Part shown: positions 1-7,992 of the stretch, one piece after another
How positions within the stretch are numbered: position 1 is the first letter of the stretch
Layout of the letters: every line of letters starts with the position of its first letter
Assembly: GCF_001748385.1 (NCBI RefSeq)
Contig: NZ_BCLI01000001.1
Span: 289,177-353,176, forward strand
DNA: 64,000 bases
Direction of reading: 5' to 3'
Source: Vulcanisaeta thermophila
GTDB lineage: Archaea; Thermoproteota; Thermoprotei; Thermoproteales; Thermocladiaceae
Made by a program: the position numbers and the translations under genes
The notes under the pieces: model-generated
Told to the model about the DNA's origin: nothing
The model's database searches: none
What the model saw: the letters and a program-made list of their open reading frames with translations, nothing else

Positions 1-840
1 GGCGTGGAGAAAATGAATGAGGTTGACACTGCAACATCACTGGCCGTGGGTGGGCGTGGCGGTAGCTACCTATGGGAGTTCCACTTCTACGGAACCACAT
101 TCCCAGCATACTACGCGCTCTACGCAACGGCGCACATGGCCAGGTTCGGAACCACGGAGGAACAACTGGCCCTGGTCAGGGTGAAGAACCAGAAGTACGC
201 CGCCAGGAACCCCAAGGCCCAGTTTCAATTTGAGGTGACGGTGGACGAGGTCCTCAAGTCCAGGATGGTGGCCTATCCACTAAAGCTTTACGACTGCTCA
301 GCAATAACTGATGGCGCCGCAGCAGCCATAGTGGCCAGTGAGGACGTCATCAGGAAACTACACATAGACACCCCAGTGTGGATAGAGGCCATCGGCTACG
401 CCTCGGACACGGCAAACATAACCAGGCGCGAGGACTACGTAAGCCTAAGAGCCACTAGGATGGCAGCGGAGATGGCATATAAAAGGGCACACATTGAGCC
501 CAGGGACGTGGAGGTCGCCGAGGTACATGACTGCTTCACAATAGCCGAGGTAATGGCCTACGAGGACCTGGGCTTCACACCCAAGGGAACCGGTGGGAAA
601 TTCATCGAGGAGGGTCAAAGTGACATTGGGGGCAGGGTCGCCGTTAACCTAAGCGGCGGATTACTGGGTAAGGGACACCCGCTGGGTGCCACGGGGCTGG
701 CCATGATTTACGAGTTGGTGAAGCAGTTGCGTGAGGAGCGCGAGAGGGGTAGGCAGGCACCGCTGAGGAAGTACGTGGCACTGGCCCATAACATTGGCGG
801 GACAGGGCACTATGGCTATGTAACAATACTCAGGAGGTGA
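1..840 (+). CDS. SCP2-type thiolase (acetyl-CoA acetyltransferase family), 5' end outside window
   Basis: Partial gene: the frame is open to base 1, so the N-terminal part with the nucleophilic Cys lies upstream. Seen (residues counted from the GTG at 4): the EVHDCF motif near 173-178 supplying a catalytic His, and GKGHPLGATG near 222-231, both hallmarks of the thiolase C-terminal half. The last motif reads NIGGTGH where textbook thiolases have a Cys in CxG; non-decarboxylating archaeal SCP2-type thiolases often look like this. The family forms or cleaves acetoacetyl-CoA-type thioesters in the cytoplasm. The stop overlaps the ribosome-binding site of the DUF35 gene, so the two are surely one operon. 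In archaea such pairs serve the mevalonate route (with HMG-CoA synthase) or acyl-CoA degradation; which applies here is unknown. Confidence 0.9.
   Translation, partial: GVEKMNEVDTATSLAVGGRGGSYLWEFHFYGTTFPAYYALYATAHMARFGTTEEQLALVRVKNQKYAARNPKAQFQFEVTVDEVLKSRMVAYPLKLYDCSAITDGAAAAIVASEDVIRKLHIDTPVWIEAIGYASDTANITRREDYVSLRATRMAAEMAYKRAHIEPRDVEVAEVHDCFTIAEVMAYEDLGFTPKGTGGKFIEEGQSDIGGRVAVNLSGGLLGKGHPLGATGLAMIYELVKQLREERERGRQAPLRKYVALAHNIGGTGHYGYVTILRR
832..840 (+). promoter_or_regulatory. Shine-Dalgarno site of the DUF35 gene
   Basis: AGGAGGTGA at 832-840 is a near-perfect complement to the archaeal 16S rRNA tail. It ends 4 nt before the ATG at 845 and contains the TGA stop of the thiolase. Internal operon genes here use such sites, whereas first genes are mostly leaderless. 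Confidence 0.8.
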
Positions 841-844
841 TGGG

Positions 845-1324
845 ATGGCCGAGAAAAAAACCACTAGGAAGACCGTTAAGGTTGAGGGACCAACAATAGA
901 CTCCATACCCCTAGTGTATAGGCACAGGATACCCATAGGGAAAACAATCACCTACTGGGAGGGGCTAAGGAACGGCAGGGTATACGCCACAAGGTGCAAA
1001 GGCTGCGGCTCGGTCTTCTACCCACCACAAACAGACTGCCCATACTGCGGGTCAAACGACGTTGAGTGGTTCGAACTCCCCGGGGAGGGGGTAATAGAGA
1101 CCTTCACAAGGGTTTACTCAAAGCCGCAGGGATATGAGGATTTTGAGCCATACATAATAACAATAGTCAACGTGGGCAATGGTGTCAAGGTCATGGGGTG
1201 GCTAATGGGTGTTAAGGACGAGAGATGCGTCAAGGTAGGTGATGAGGTGATTATTGAAACCACGTACATTGAGAAACACAACAAGTACATAATAACCTTC
1301 AGGCTAAAGGATAAGAAATGCTAA
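845..1324 (+). CDS. Zn-ribbon/OB-fold protein, DUF35 family (thiolase partner)
   Basis: A 159-residue cytoplasmic protein. A rubredoxin-like zinc ribbon is visible as C51-x2-C54 and C65-x2-C68, followed by an OB-fold region (about 75-155) with the GEGVIETFTRVY-type strand typical of DUF35. In archaea DUF35 proteins bridge acetoacetyl-CoA thiolase and HMG-CoA synthase and share a CoA-binding site, channelling the intermediate. The tight coupling to the upstream thiolase fits that role. The ATG at 845 is chosen because of the strong Shine-Dalgarno at 832-840. The gene ends the operon; the next gene is convergent. No HMG-CoA synthase is seen in the window, but upstream sequence is missing. Confidence 0.88.
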   Translation: MAEKKTTRKTVKVEGPTIDSIPLVYRHRIPIGKTITYWEGLRNGRVYATRCKGCGSVFYPPQTDCPYCGSNDVEWFELPGEGVIETFTRVYSKPQGYEDFEPYIITIVNVGNGVKVMGWLMGVKDERCVKVGDEVIIETTYIEKHNKYIITFRLKDKKC

Positions 1325-1334
1325 CCCAAACGCC

Positions 1335-1814
1335 TCACTGCCTCCGTGACTGAGACAATTGAGACAATAGAGAAGCCTGAATACTAAGCATGACATTCTG
1401 AAGATCCATGAGAATCTTATTCATATCAACAAGGGTCTTCTGAATATCACCAAGCACATTATACACACCATCAATCCTCTTATTAGTCTCATCAATCCTC
1501 TTGTTCAACTCCTCAAACCTCCTACTTACCTGGTCACTCAAGGCATCAATCCTCTTATTCGTTTCATCAATCCTCCTGCTCAATTCCTCAAATCTCCTAT
1601 TCATCTGCTCACTTAATGAATCAATTCTCTTATTGGTCTCATCAATCCTCCTATTCACCTGGTCATTAAATGCATCCATCCTCCTATTTTGCTCCCTCAC
1701 CGTAGACAACACCAAAACCACCAAATCCTCAGTCCTAAGCTTCTCACCCCTCTCCAACTTCTTCAAAACAGCCTCAAGCGACCTATCAATAACAGCACCC
1801 AACAAAGATTCCAC
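1335..1814 (-). CDS. Coiled-coil protein with RIDETNKRID heptad repeats
   Basis: About 159 residues, almost wholly helical. The middle (about 45-125) holds several copies of a 14-residue block around RRIDETNKRID alternating with a SDQVSRRFEEL-type block, a long parallel coiled coil, and the DNA is repetitive accordingly. The C-terminus is a shorter hydrophobic helix. The frame opens at a GTG at 1835, but the TATA-like box on the minus strand (TTTTTATA near 1837-1845) places a leaderless start at the GTG at 1814, chosen here. It shares the RIDETN(K/R)RID block with the broken gene at 19833-20445. It lacks that protein's C-terminal helical domain, so it may be a truncated member. Function not recognised; structural or tethering role is only a guess. 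Confidence 0.7.
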   Translation of the reverse strand: MESLLGAVIDRSLEAVLKKLERGEKLRTEDLVVLVLSTVREQNRRMDAFNDQVNRRIDETNKRIDSLSEQMNRRFEELSRRIDETNKRIDALSDQVSRRFEELNKRIDETNKRIDGVYNVLGDIQKTLVDMNKILMDLQNVMLSIQASLLSQLSQSRRQ

Positions 1815-1874
1815 ACACAGGGCAATAATCAACACCTATAAAAAACTAACCACAGGAATCAACAACCATACGGC

Positions 1875-2060
1875 GTGCCTGCGGACCCACAAAGGCCAGG
1901 GGGAGGGATCATAAAACTCAGAGGAGTCCAGGGCACTGAGGATTTCATAAGAAGGATTGGAGGTGCTGATTCAGGGATTGATGTGAGGGTCATGGATCTG
2001 GAGAGGTTAATTGCACCATTGAGACCATACTTAACCCAGGTACCCAATGAGGGTGCCTAA
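1875..2060 (+). CDS. Small unidentified ORF, possible gene remnant
   Basis: A 61-codon frame starting with GTG; the frame stays open upstream to about 1842 without a better start. The composition (GGADSGIDVRVMDLERL, then APLRPYLTQ) looks protein-like rather than shadow-like and no gene lies opposite. No promoter box or Shine-Dalgarno is convincing. It may be the 3' remnant of a lost gene. I do not recognise a family. Confidence 0.2.
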   Translation: MPADPQRPGGGIIKLRGVQGTEDFIRRIGGADSGIDVRVMDLERLIAPLRPYLTQVPNEGA

Positions 2061-2064
2061 GGGG

Positions 2065-2607
2065 TTAGGGGGTGAGTTCCTTTTTGAAGGTTTCATTGAA
2101 TATTTGGTAGGCTTCGTCATTATATAGGCATATTATTATTCTTTTTATGCTTTTGAGGTTATTGGCCTCGTCCCTGATCGCCCTCGCCATTATTTTAGCG
2201 GCCTCATCATATGGGCATCCAAAGATCCCCGTGGAGATTGCAGGGAAGGCTATGCTGGTTAGCCTTAATTCCTCGGCCTTCCTAAGCGAGTTTATCACCG
2301 CATCCCTGAGCTTCTCAATGGGCTCAACACCGCATCTAGGCCCCACGGCATGGATTATGTACTTAGCCTTTAAACGCCCAGCCCTGGTCACGGCCACACC
2401 ACCCACGGGGACTGGCCCGTACTTCCTAACCCACTCCCTGGACTCCTCCTGTATCTCCCAACCACCCTTCCTCACTATGGCACCCGCCACACCCCCTCCG
2501 TGCTCTAGGTAGGAGTTGGCTGCGTTTACTATTGCGTCTGCCTCTATCTCCGTTATGTCGCCCTTCACTATCTCTATCTCAATGCCGTTGGGTAGTTTGA
2601 GGGGCAT
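2065..2607 (-). CDS. Macrodomain protein (ADP-ribose / O-acetyl-ADP-ribose hydrolase type)
   Basis: A 180-residue stand-alone macrodomain. Visible hallmarks: [19 protein letters not shown] near 14-32 (the adenosine-binding Asp and the conserved Asn pair), a glycine loop [11 protein letters not shown] near 34-43, and the phosphate loop [11 protein letters not shown] near 122-132. These match the YmdB/AF1521-like subgroup, which hydrolyses O-acetyl-ADP-ribose or removes ADP-ribose from proteins. Length is that of a single domain and nothing is missing. The ATG at 2607 has a TTTAAAA box about 24-31 nt upstream, so it is probably leaderless and monocistronic. Confidence 0.92.
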   Translation of the reverse strand: MPLKLPNGIEIEIVKGDITEIEADAIVNAANSYLEHGGGVAGAIVRKGGWEIQEESREWVRKYGPVPVGGVAVTRAGRLKAKYIIHAVGPRCGVEPIEKLRDAVINSLRKAEELRLTSIAFPAISTGIFGCPYDEAAKIMARAIRDEANNLKSIKRIIICLYNDEAYQIFNETFKKELTP

Positions 2608-2674
2608 GTGGTTCTGGGTTGTTAGGGTTTTAAATGGGTTATGCCGTGATTTTGGGCGCCAACCCTCATTAATG

Positions 2675-3420
2675 CTAGTTGGGTGTTTCCTGCGTCATTG
2701 TCCTTAGGCAGTTGGGTAGCTTGAGTATTTCCAGCTCCGTCTCTATGGCCTCCAGCACCTCATCATCAACCCTATACCTAATACTCCTGAAGTACTCCCT
2801 GATCAACTCCCTGGAAACCCCAAGCCTACTGCCTGTGTAGTTAATGACCTCCTCCGGATCCTCCTCAAACCTCCTCAGTGACTTTTCTATTTCGTTGATT
2901 ACGTAGTTTATGAAGCCCGTGTGCGTGCCCACCCTGGCCACCATGACCGCGTACACCAGGGGTTTACCAGTCACCCTGGACCATAACTCACCCACGTCGA
3001 CGATGTATGGTACACCCCTATCCACCAGTCTCAGTGCTTCGTCCCCAATAACCAGCACTCCCTCGTACCTCCTAAGCGCCTCCTCTCCTCCACGTTATTC
3101 GTGATTTCAAGCCTCACATTCATCAGTGCCGTTAGTGCCATGGCGTTCACTGTCGTGTCAGTGACGGCTGCGTAGCCCCTCCCCGCGCCTTTGAATAGTC
3201 TCGCGGATATTACGGGCCCATTACTGTAAATCGCGAATTTGGGTACTAGCCTGAGCACGTCACAGTGCCTCGCTGCGTGTGTTATGGGTACGAAGCCCAC
3301 CTGGGCCCTCCCCTCGAGTATGTACTTTATGGATTCGTTATTGCCCGCCCACAGTGGGTTGAAGCTTACGTAGTGGAAGAGTGGGTCTGAGTGGGCGTAC
3401 CTAAGCCTGACCACGCTCAT
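2675..3420 (-). pseudogene. mqnA: MqnA-like chorismate dehydratase, frameshifted
   Basis: Two overlapping frames together give one VitK2_biosynth-family (periplasmic-binding fold) protein of about 245 residues. The N-terminal lobe (3420 to about 3090) contains the GRAQVGFVPITHAA segment. The C-terminal lobe continues one frame away with VLVIGDEAL and YAVMVAR. The break lies in a purine run near 3080-3092; joining needs a -1 shift, that is one missing base. MqnA makes 3-(1-carboxyvinyloxy)benzoate from chorismate, the first step of the futalosine menaquinone route. The ATG overlaps the stop of the radical SAM remnant at 3417-3502 (ATGA), the usual translational coupling. The neighbouring mqn pieces are also damaged, so this may be true decay, but a sequencing indel cannot be excluded. 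Confidence 0.75.
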
Positions 3421-3502
3421 GAGGCCTCGCCCAGTATGTTTACCTCACCTAGTATGTTGTGGAATGTGTCCCTGAGGAGTAGTTTTCTGCCCACCTTGTG
3501 GG
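3417..3502 (-). pseudogene. 3' remnant of a MqnC/MqnE-family radical SAM gene
   Basis: Directly upstream of mqnA on the minus strand, about 27 codons are open and end in a TGA overlapping the mqnA ATG. The peptide contains GRKLLLRDTFHNIL, which resembles the C-terminal GR-x-P-x2-RDTLY motif of aminofutalosine synthase and dehypoxanthine futalosine cyclase. An in-frame TAG and the junction hairpin at 3479-3510 cut it off. Everything 5' of this point has been replaced by plus-strand sequence. It is likely the tail of an mqnE- or mqnC-like gene that was co-transcribed with mqnA. Confidence 0.5.
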
Positions 3503-3510
3503 TAAACTAC
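3479..3510. repeat. Inverted repeat at a strand-switch junction
   Basis: GTAGTTT (3479-3485) pairs with AAACTAC (3504-3510), and CCCAC (3490-3494) pairs with GTGGG (3498-3502), leaving a 3-nt loop. The hairpin sits exactly where minus-strand mqn coding sequence gives way to plus-strand mqn coding sequence. It marks either an inversion breakpoint or a fold-back chimera created during amplification or assembly. Confidence 0.75.
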
Positions 3511-3887
3511 AGAGGAAGACCCGCGGATTCCTATCATTCATGGCCTGGAACTTTGAGCCGGGGAATAGTGAGTTGACCAGGGCGGTGCCATACCCACTAA
3601 CCTCCGCAACCCTCCTCAGGGTGGTGGCGATCTCCAGACTGGTCTTTAAGTACATGCTTCACATACAATCCAGCTGGTTAACCAACGGCCTGGAGGCGGC
3701 CCAGCTGGCCCTTAAGTTCGGAGCTGATGACTTCGGAAGGACGCTGTATGAGGAGATGGTCATACCCGCAACGGGGCTCCAAATGCCCCTAATAACCAGG
3801 GAATACCTCAGGGAATTGATCAGTAGGCTAGGCTTCAAACCCGCGGAGAGGGATAACTGGTACAGGGTGGTGGTCATGTACGACTAA
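3498..3887 (+). pseudogene. mqnC: MqnC-like (dehypoxanthine futalosine cyclase) 3' fragment
   Basis: Only the C-terminal third of a radical SAM protein is present, about 125 residues. Seen: FLSFMAWNFEPGNSEL, then LRVVAISRL, HIQSSW, LALKFGADDFG, EEMV and GFKPAERDNWY, in the order found in MqnC/MqnE. The radical SAM core with its CxxxCxxC cluster is absent, so no enzyme can be made from this copy. The frame begins at the junction hairpin. The family performs the radical cyclisation steps of the futalosine menaquinone pathway. MqnC is favoured over MqnE by the HIQSSW motif. The head-to-head arrangement with mqnA is unnatural and points to a rearrangement at about 3500. Confidence 0.8.
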
Positions 3888-4119
3888 TCCATGGAGATCC
3901 TCACTAGCCTACGCCCGTCACTCCCATCCACATGGTTTAAACCCTCGCCGTGCTGGTCCAGGGCGTTGATTACTTCATTCTATGAAACCGGGACTTAGGT
4001 TATCCTTTCAGTTTCTTTAATAATTAATAATAACCCCTAAGAATAATCATAATCTCAACAATCATTAATCCTTAAATTTTAAATAATAAATCCTTGATTA
4101 CTAATGTCCCTTGCATTCA
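3888..4119. other. Intergenic stretch with a short minus-strand coding remnant
   Basis: No intact gene is seen. On the minus strand about 31 codons (roughly 3978 down to 3884) are open and end in a TAG overlapping the mqnC stop. They read like a protein C-terminus (EVINALDQHGEG, then LVRISMD), but the frame is closed just upstream. The remainder (3980-4119) is AT-rich with no identifiable signal. Confidence 0.3.
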
Positions 4120-4677
4120 TTACTTGCTTAGTATTCCCTGCATGGCTATTTTGGCCAGGTTCATGAAGGTGGCTAAGGGCGTCCCCGTTTCCTCCACTAG
4201 GAAGTGCATCAGTATTTCTGCGGATAACGCAACCATAACAGTGGTTATCCTATCCAGGGAATCAATAACTAACCGCATCTCATTGCCATGTGCGTCCTCG
4301 CTAATCAACTCTGCCATTAATGCATTTACCTGTATTGGCAACGTGACTATGGTGGTAACACCAACTTCACTTGCGAATAGGTCCATGACGACCCTAACCA
4401 CATCCCTAATGAACTCCTCGCCGAGGTCCCCCTTAATAATGTGGGACCAAATGCTTAGGACTTGATTGCACCTGTTGCTGGGTATTTTGTTTCCTGTGCA
4501 TACATACTCGCTAACCTTAGGCATGACTTTTTGAAACTCCCCTGAGTACTTCCTGAGTATTTCTGCGTCGATTTTACTAAGCCTGTAATCCTCAGGTAGT
4601 TGGCTCATTACATGGTCAATAAATGGTTTCAAATTACCCTTCTTTATTTCCTCGATGTACAGGTCTGCGTGGCTCAC
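4120..4677 (-). CDS. Hypothetical all-helical protein (possible globin-like sensor fold)
   Basis: 185 residues, predicted helical throughout, no membrane segment. The layout (short N-terminal helices, a segment near 37-60, a polar helix LGEEFIRDVVRVVMDLF near 93-110, then a hydrophobic pair of helices to the end) faintly resembles the helix order of protoglobins and globin-coupled sensors. The proximal His expected in the F helix is not evident, so heme binding is unsupported and this is only a fold suggestion. The GTG at 4677 is chosen because a TTTTTAATTTA box lies about 25 nt upstream on the minus strand. It is a single-gene unit between a convergent remnant and the hypothetical gene at 4754-5050. 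Confidence 0.6.
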   Translation of the reverse strand: MSHADLYIEEIKKGNLKPFIDHVMSQLPEDYRLSKIDAEILRKYSGEFQKVMPKVSEYVCTGNKIPSNRCNQVLSIWSHIIKGDLGEEFIRDVVRVVMDLFASEVGVTTIVTLPIQVNALMAELISEDAHGNEMRLVIDSLDRITTVMVALSAEILMHFLVEETGTPLATFMNLAKIAMQGILSK

Positions 4678-4720
4678 GTGTAATTGAAAGCGAACTAAAT
4701 TAAAAATCCTTCTTTACGTT

Positions 4721-4749
4721 AATCTATATTAATCTATATTTAAATAGAT
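4721..4749. repeat. 10-bp tandem repeat and small palindrome in a promoter region
   Basis: AATCTATATT occurs twice back to back (4721-4740). Its second copy forms an inverted repeat with downstream sequence (ATCTAT 732-737, ATAGAT 744-749 of the 4 kb block). It lies just upstream of the promoter of the gene at 4120-4677 and just beyond the 3' end of the gene at 4754. A regulator site or a terminator are both possible. Confidence 0.4.
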
Positions 4750-4753
4750 ATTC

Positions 4754-5050
4754 CTATTCAGTTCTTATTATTCCCTGACCCCTTAAGTATTCATTCAATT
4801 TCATTATAACATCCACGGCATCCCTGAGCCTACCCACGTGCTCGGGCCTTATGGTGAAGTTCTCATCACCCAGTGCGTACTCCACATCACACTCTCCATT
4901 GCATACCACGGATACGTAGATGGAGAGGTCCTCGGCAATGCCTATTATGATCACCCTCTCACGCCCATACTCCTCAACACTCACCTCCCCAAGCCCCAGT
5001 CCCTTTATGAAGTTGATTATTTTGTTCACAACCTCGTCTGAGCTTGGCAT
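4754..5050 (-). CDS. Hypothetical 98-residue protein
   Basis: Small acidic cytoplasmic protein with no recognised family. Pattern: an N-terminal amphipathic helix (DEVVNKIINFIKGLG), three or four beta strands (VSVEEY, RVIIIGIA, LSIYVSVVC, VEYALG) and a C-terminal helix (HVGRLRDAVDVIMKLNEYL), so probably an alpha-beta sandwich. Two Cys lie close together (VCNGEC) without forming a standard zinc motif. ATG start at 5050; the gene precedes the 4120-4677 gene on the same strand but 76 nt and a promoter separate them. Confidence 0.6.
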   Translation of the reverse strand: MPSSDEVVNKIINFIKGLGLGEVSVEEYGRERVIIIGIAEDLSIYVSVVCNGECDVEYALGDENFTIRPEHVGRLRDAVDVIMKLNEYLRGQGIIRTE

Positions 5051-5090
5051 TGTTTTATTACCGGGTAGCTAGCTTAAAAGGGGGACTGCC

Positions 5091-6020
5091 TTACCTGTGC
5101 TCGTCGAAGAATCTTATTATTTTTTCGGTGAGTATCTCCGCAATCCTACGCTGGGCCTCCACGGTCTCCGCCCCAATGTGCGGAGTTACTATGACCCTTG
5201 GGTGGTTGACCAATTCCCTCTCCCAGGGTTCCCTGGGTGGTTCGTGCTCCAGGACGTCTAGGGCGGCCGCGGCCACCTTGCCCGTATTCAGTGCGTTGAG
5301 TAGTGCCTTGGTGTCTATTACCTCGCCCCTTGATGTGTTTATTATTATGACGCCGTTCTTCATAATTGAGAATTCCCTCTCACCTATCATGTGCCTCGCG
5401 CTTGGTGTTAGGGATACGTGTATCGTTATTACGTCGCTAGTCCTGAGCAGTTCCTCGAGGCTCACGGGCTTGACCCCGAGTTCCTGGGCCCTCCTGCTTA
5501 TGTCCACTATGTCGTGAGCCACCACGTTCATTCCCATGGCCCTTGCAATCTCCGCAACCCTCTGCCCAATCCTCCCAAACCCTATTATTCCCAGGGTCTT
5601 ACCGAAGAGCTCCATGCCCATGTACTTGCCCTTGGGCCACTCACCAGCCTTCACAAGCCTATCCTGGAGGGTCAGGAGCCTGGCTGCCATAACCATGAAC
5701 CCAATGACCAACTCAGCCACCGATTGTGTGGAGCCCTCGGGTGCGTTCAGAACCTCTATCCCCCTGGACCTTGCGTACTCCACGTCTATGTTGTCCAGTC
5801 CCACGCCGGCCCTGGCTATTACCCTAAGCCTCGTGGCCCTGTCTATGACTTCCCTCGTAACCTTCGTCCTACCCCTGACTATGAGTAATTCGTAATCGCC
5901 CACCACTTTCAATAGCTCCTCCTGGGTTATGCCTGGTCTATAGTCAATATTGAAGCCCCGGCTCCTGAGGGTGTTCACTATATAATCATCCACGGGGTCT
6001 GTAATCAATACCCTAACCAT
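5091..6020 (-). CDS. serA: D-3-phosphoglycerate dehydrogenase (short, no ACT domain)
   Basis: 309 residues, D-isomer-specific 2-hydroxyacid dehydrogenase family. Seen: Rossmann motif GFGRIG at 147-152 with Asp170 ending the second strand (NAD preference), and the catalytic trio R231 (NTSRGEV), E260 (LEHEPP) and H281 (TPHIGAET). The N-terminal GVGLDNID near 72-79 is the substrate-domain signature of phosphoglycerate dehydrogenases. The enzyme oxidises 3-phosphoglycerate to 3-phosphohydroxypyruvate, opening serine synthesis. The C-terminal ACT and intervening domains of long SerA are missing, usual in archaea, so allosteric serine control is unlikely. The ATG at 6020 has a CTTATAAT box about 22-32 nt upstream (leaderless). 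Other 2-hydroxyacid substrates such as glyoxylate cannot be ruled out. Confidence 0.85.
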   Translation of the reverse strand: MVRVLITDPVDDYIVNTLRSRGFNIDYRPGITQEELLKVVGDYELLIVRGRTKVTREVIDRATRLRVIARAGVGLDNIDVEYARSRGIEVLNAPEGSTQSVAELVIGFMVMAARLLTLQDRLVKAGEWPKGKYMGMELFGKTLGIIGFGRIGQRVAEIARAMGMNVVAHDIVDISRRAQELGVKPVSLEELLRTSDVITIHVSLTPSARHMIGEREFSIMKNGVIIINTSRGEVIDTKALLNALNTGKVAAAALDVLEHEPPREPWERELVNHPRVIVTPHIGAETVEAQRRIAEILTEKIIRFFDEHR

Positions 6021-6104
6021 CTTTAGTCTAAATAGACCACGGATTATAAGTATTACTGCCGGGATGCTGCGTAACCCTTAATAAGCATGGGCAGCGGGCG
6101 TTGG

Positions 6105-6875
6105 GTGTTGAGTCTGGGGATACCAGCGGTGGCCTATGTCAGGGTTAGTACCGAGGAGCAGGACCCAGGTAATCAAGTGAATTACCTAACCAGGTGGGGT
6201 GCGTCCAGGGGCTTCAACATACTCAAATTCTACATAGACGAGGCCGTGAGTGGCGCCTCACCGATACTCGAGAGGCCCGCTTTTAGGGAGTTCGTTAGGG
6301 ATGTGGAGGGTAATGCCCTAAACCCAAGGCCCCTGGTGCTCCTTGTTTACGAGACCTCGAGGCTTGTTAGGAATTTCCAGGAGTTATTTAGGTTGTTGGA
6401 CATTGTTGAGAATAAACTGGGGCTGCTAATAGTGAGTGCCAGTGAGAAGGAGTCTGTGCTCCAGAACATAGACGGCACGTACAGGCAATTCCTAAGGACT
6501 GTCCTGGCCTTCGTGGCCACCATGGAGCGTGAGTTCATAAGGCAAAGGACCAAGGCCGCCATGGAGAGGCTTAGGGCCAGTGGTAAGTTGAGGTCCCTCG
6601 CTGATGAGCTCCCCAGGGAGACCGTGGAGGAGATACTGAGGATGTACCAGGGGGGCCTTAGTCAAAGGGCCATTGCCGAGAGGTTGGGCTTGTCGCTTTA
6701 CCTGGTCAGGAGGGTCCTGGGTAGTAATGGCTTTAGGGGGTTGCTCACGTGCCCACGTTGCCTCCATAGGATGGTCATTGTGGATAGGTCCCTGGTGCAG
6801 GTTGATGGTAAGTACGGCATTAAGTACCTGCTTCACTGTAATAATTGTGGTTATGATGAGGTTGTCATTACCTAA
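6105..6875 (+). CDS. Serine recombinase (resolvase family) with HTH and zinc ribbon
   Basis: About 256 residues. The catalytic domain starts AYVRVSTEEQDPGNQ, with the active-site Ser in VRVST and Arg residues in ETSRLVRNF and ERLRASGK. An HTH of resolvase type follows (GLSQRAIAERLGLSLYLVRRVLGSNG). The C-terminus has a CPRC...CNNC zinc ribbon instead of the long zinc-ribbon/coiled-coil domain of large serine integrases. The frame opens at ATG 6087. The CCCTTAATAAG box at about 6074-6084 would place a leaderless transcript start at the GTG at 6105, chosen here. Such stand-alone archaeal resolvases may resolve chromosome dimers or belong to mobile elements. No transposase or att-like repeat is seen next to it. 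It is divergent from serA. Confidence 0.85.
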   Translation: MLSLGIPAVAYVRVSTEEQDPGNQVNYLTRWGASRGFNILKFYIDEAVSGASPILERPAFREFVRDVEGNALNPRPLVLLVYETSRLVRNFQELFRLLDIVENKLGLLIVSASEKESVLQNIDGTYRQFLRTVLAFVATMEREFIRQRTKAAMERLRASGKLRSLADELPRETVEEILRMYQGGLSQRAIAERLGLSLYLVRRVLGSNGFRGLLTCPRCLHRMVIVDRSLVQVDGKYGIKYLLHCNNCGYDEVVIT

Positions 6876-6876
6876 T

Positions 6877-7137
6877 TCAACCAATATCACCCTTTATGTA
6901 CTCCCTATACCTACCCAGTGCGTTTAATACCCTGGCTATGGTTAATTCATCACCAAACTCAACATAGTAAACCCTCCACTTATCAAGTTCAAGCCTATCA
7001 TTATGCCCCAGGTAACCATGCCACCACTGCAGTGACTCCTCAATTAACCTGGCCAACTGCGCCTTGTCCTCCTCATGGGCTTTGATGCCGTCCATGTCCA
7101 GGATTATTACTGCGAACCTCCTCATTACACTAACCAT
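6877..7137 (-). CDS. Hypothetical 86-residue protein
   Basis: No recognised family. The N-terminus is one hydrophobic strand (MRRFAVIILDMDG), followed by a charged helix with a WWHGY motif, a strand (WRVYYVEFGDE) and a helix (TIARVLNALGRYREYI). It looks like a small alpha-beta protein. Two starts are possible: ATG at 7137 and ATG at 7125. A TTAATTAA box near 7148-7155 favours 7125 as leaderless. The 3' end abuts the recombinase stop (convergent). Divergent from cinA. Confidence 0.6.
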   Translation of the reverse strand: MVSVMRRFAVIILDMDGIKAHEEDKAQLARLIEESLQWWHGYLGHNDRLELDKWRVYYVEFGDELTIARVLNALGRYREYIKGDIG

Positions 7138-7173
7138 AAAGTTAGTTAATTAAGTCCCTTTCTCAGCATTAGC

Positions 7174-7974
7174 ATGATGGGTGAATACACAGCCTGGATA
7201 ATATCCATAGGCAATGAACTACTCATTGGAAAGACAGTAAATACAAACGCCACATGGCTCGCCAGGAAATTAACCCTACTGGGCTATGAGGTTAGGAGGA
7301 TAATAGCGATCCCGGATTATGAGGAGGATGAGGTGGAAACCTTTAGGGAAGCCATTAGGAGGGGTGTGAGGGTTGTGGTATCCACGGGGGGCCTCGGGCC
7401 CACCTTCGACGATAGAACCAGTGAGTACCTCTCAAGGGCCCTCAATAGGCCCTACGTGCTCAATGACGACGCCCTCAGGCTCGTGGTGGAGAAGTTCAAG
7501 TCAAGGGGTATAGAGCTCACGGAACCAAGGCTTAAACAGGCCAAGATGCCCCTTGGCGCCAAGCCACTACCTAACCCCGTGGGTACAGCCCCTGGGATTT
7601 GGGTTAAGGAGGGTAATACAATCATAGTGGCATTGCCAGGCGTTCCCTCGGAAATGATGGCTATTTTCGAGAACTACGTGGAGCCCAAACTAAGGGAGTT
7701 GGGTCCCAAGCTCCATTTTGTGGAGAGGTCCATTGAGGTTAAGGGTGTGCCCGAGGCCGACCTGGCACCGATCATTGAGAGGGGTATGAAGATGAGCAGT
7801 AGGATTTACATAAAAAGTCATCCCAAGGGTCATGAAATTGGTGCTCCATACATAGAGCTCCATGTCTATGCCAGTGCTGAGCGTAGGGAGGATGCGGAGA
7901 GGGATGTGGATAATGTGGTTCAATTCCTAATAAACACCATAAGGGAGAAAGGCGGTGTGGTTTTAAGTGGTTAA
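7174..7974 (+). CDS. CinA-type nucleotide-processing protein (molybdopterin-binding fold, COG1058)
   Basis: 266 residues covering the CinA N-terminal domain without the C-terminal NMN-deamidase domain. Seen: SIGNELLIGKTVNTNATWLA at the N-terminus, VVSTGGLGPTFDD near 66-78 (the MoCF/MogA-like loop), NPVGTAPG near 132-139 and ALPGVPSEM near 152-160. These are the diagnostic blocks of COG1058. Bacterial members hydrolyse ADP-ribose or related pyrophosphates in NAD recycling; archaeal stand-alone copies are usually annotated as molybdopterin-binding, without proof. The ATG at 7174 lies about 24 nt after a TTAATTAAG box. Confidence 0.88.
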   Translation: MMGEYTAWIISIGNELLIGKTVNTNATWLARKLTLLGYEVRRIIAIPDYEEDEVETFREAIRRGVRVVVSTGGLGPTFDDRTSEYLSRALNRPYVLNDDALRLVVEKFKSRGIELTEPRLKQAKMPLGAKPLPNPVGTAPGIWVKEGNTIIVALPGVPSEMMAIFENYVEPKLRELGPKLHFVERSIEVKGVPEADLAPIIERGMKMSSRIYIKSHPKGHEIGAPYIELHVYASAERREDAERDVDNVVQFLINTIREKGGVVLSG

Positions 7975-7992
7975 TGGGTGGGCATTAAGGGC

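Noticed and set aside
4120-4677. Firm call of a protoglobin
   Set aside because: Only helix order is suggestive; the proximal His is not found, so it is left as hypothetical.
5418-5888. Long plus-strand open frame opposite serA
   Set aside because: Composition (His/Pro-rich) is the antisense shadow of the dehydrogenase; no promoter and a real gene lies on the other strand.
6087-6104. ATG at 6087 as recombinase start
   Set aside because: The only good TATA-like box would lie within 3-13 nt of it; GTG 6105 fits the leaderless spacing seen for other genes.
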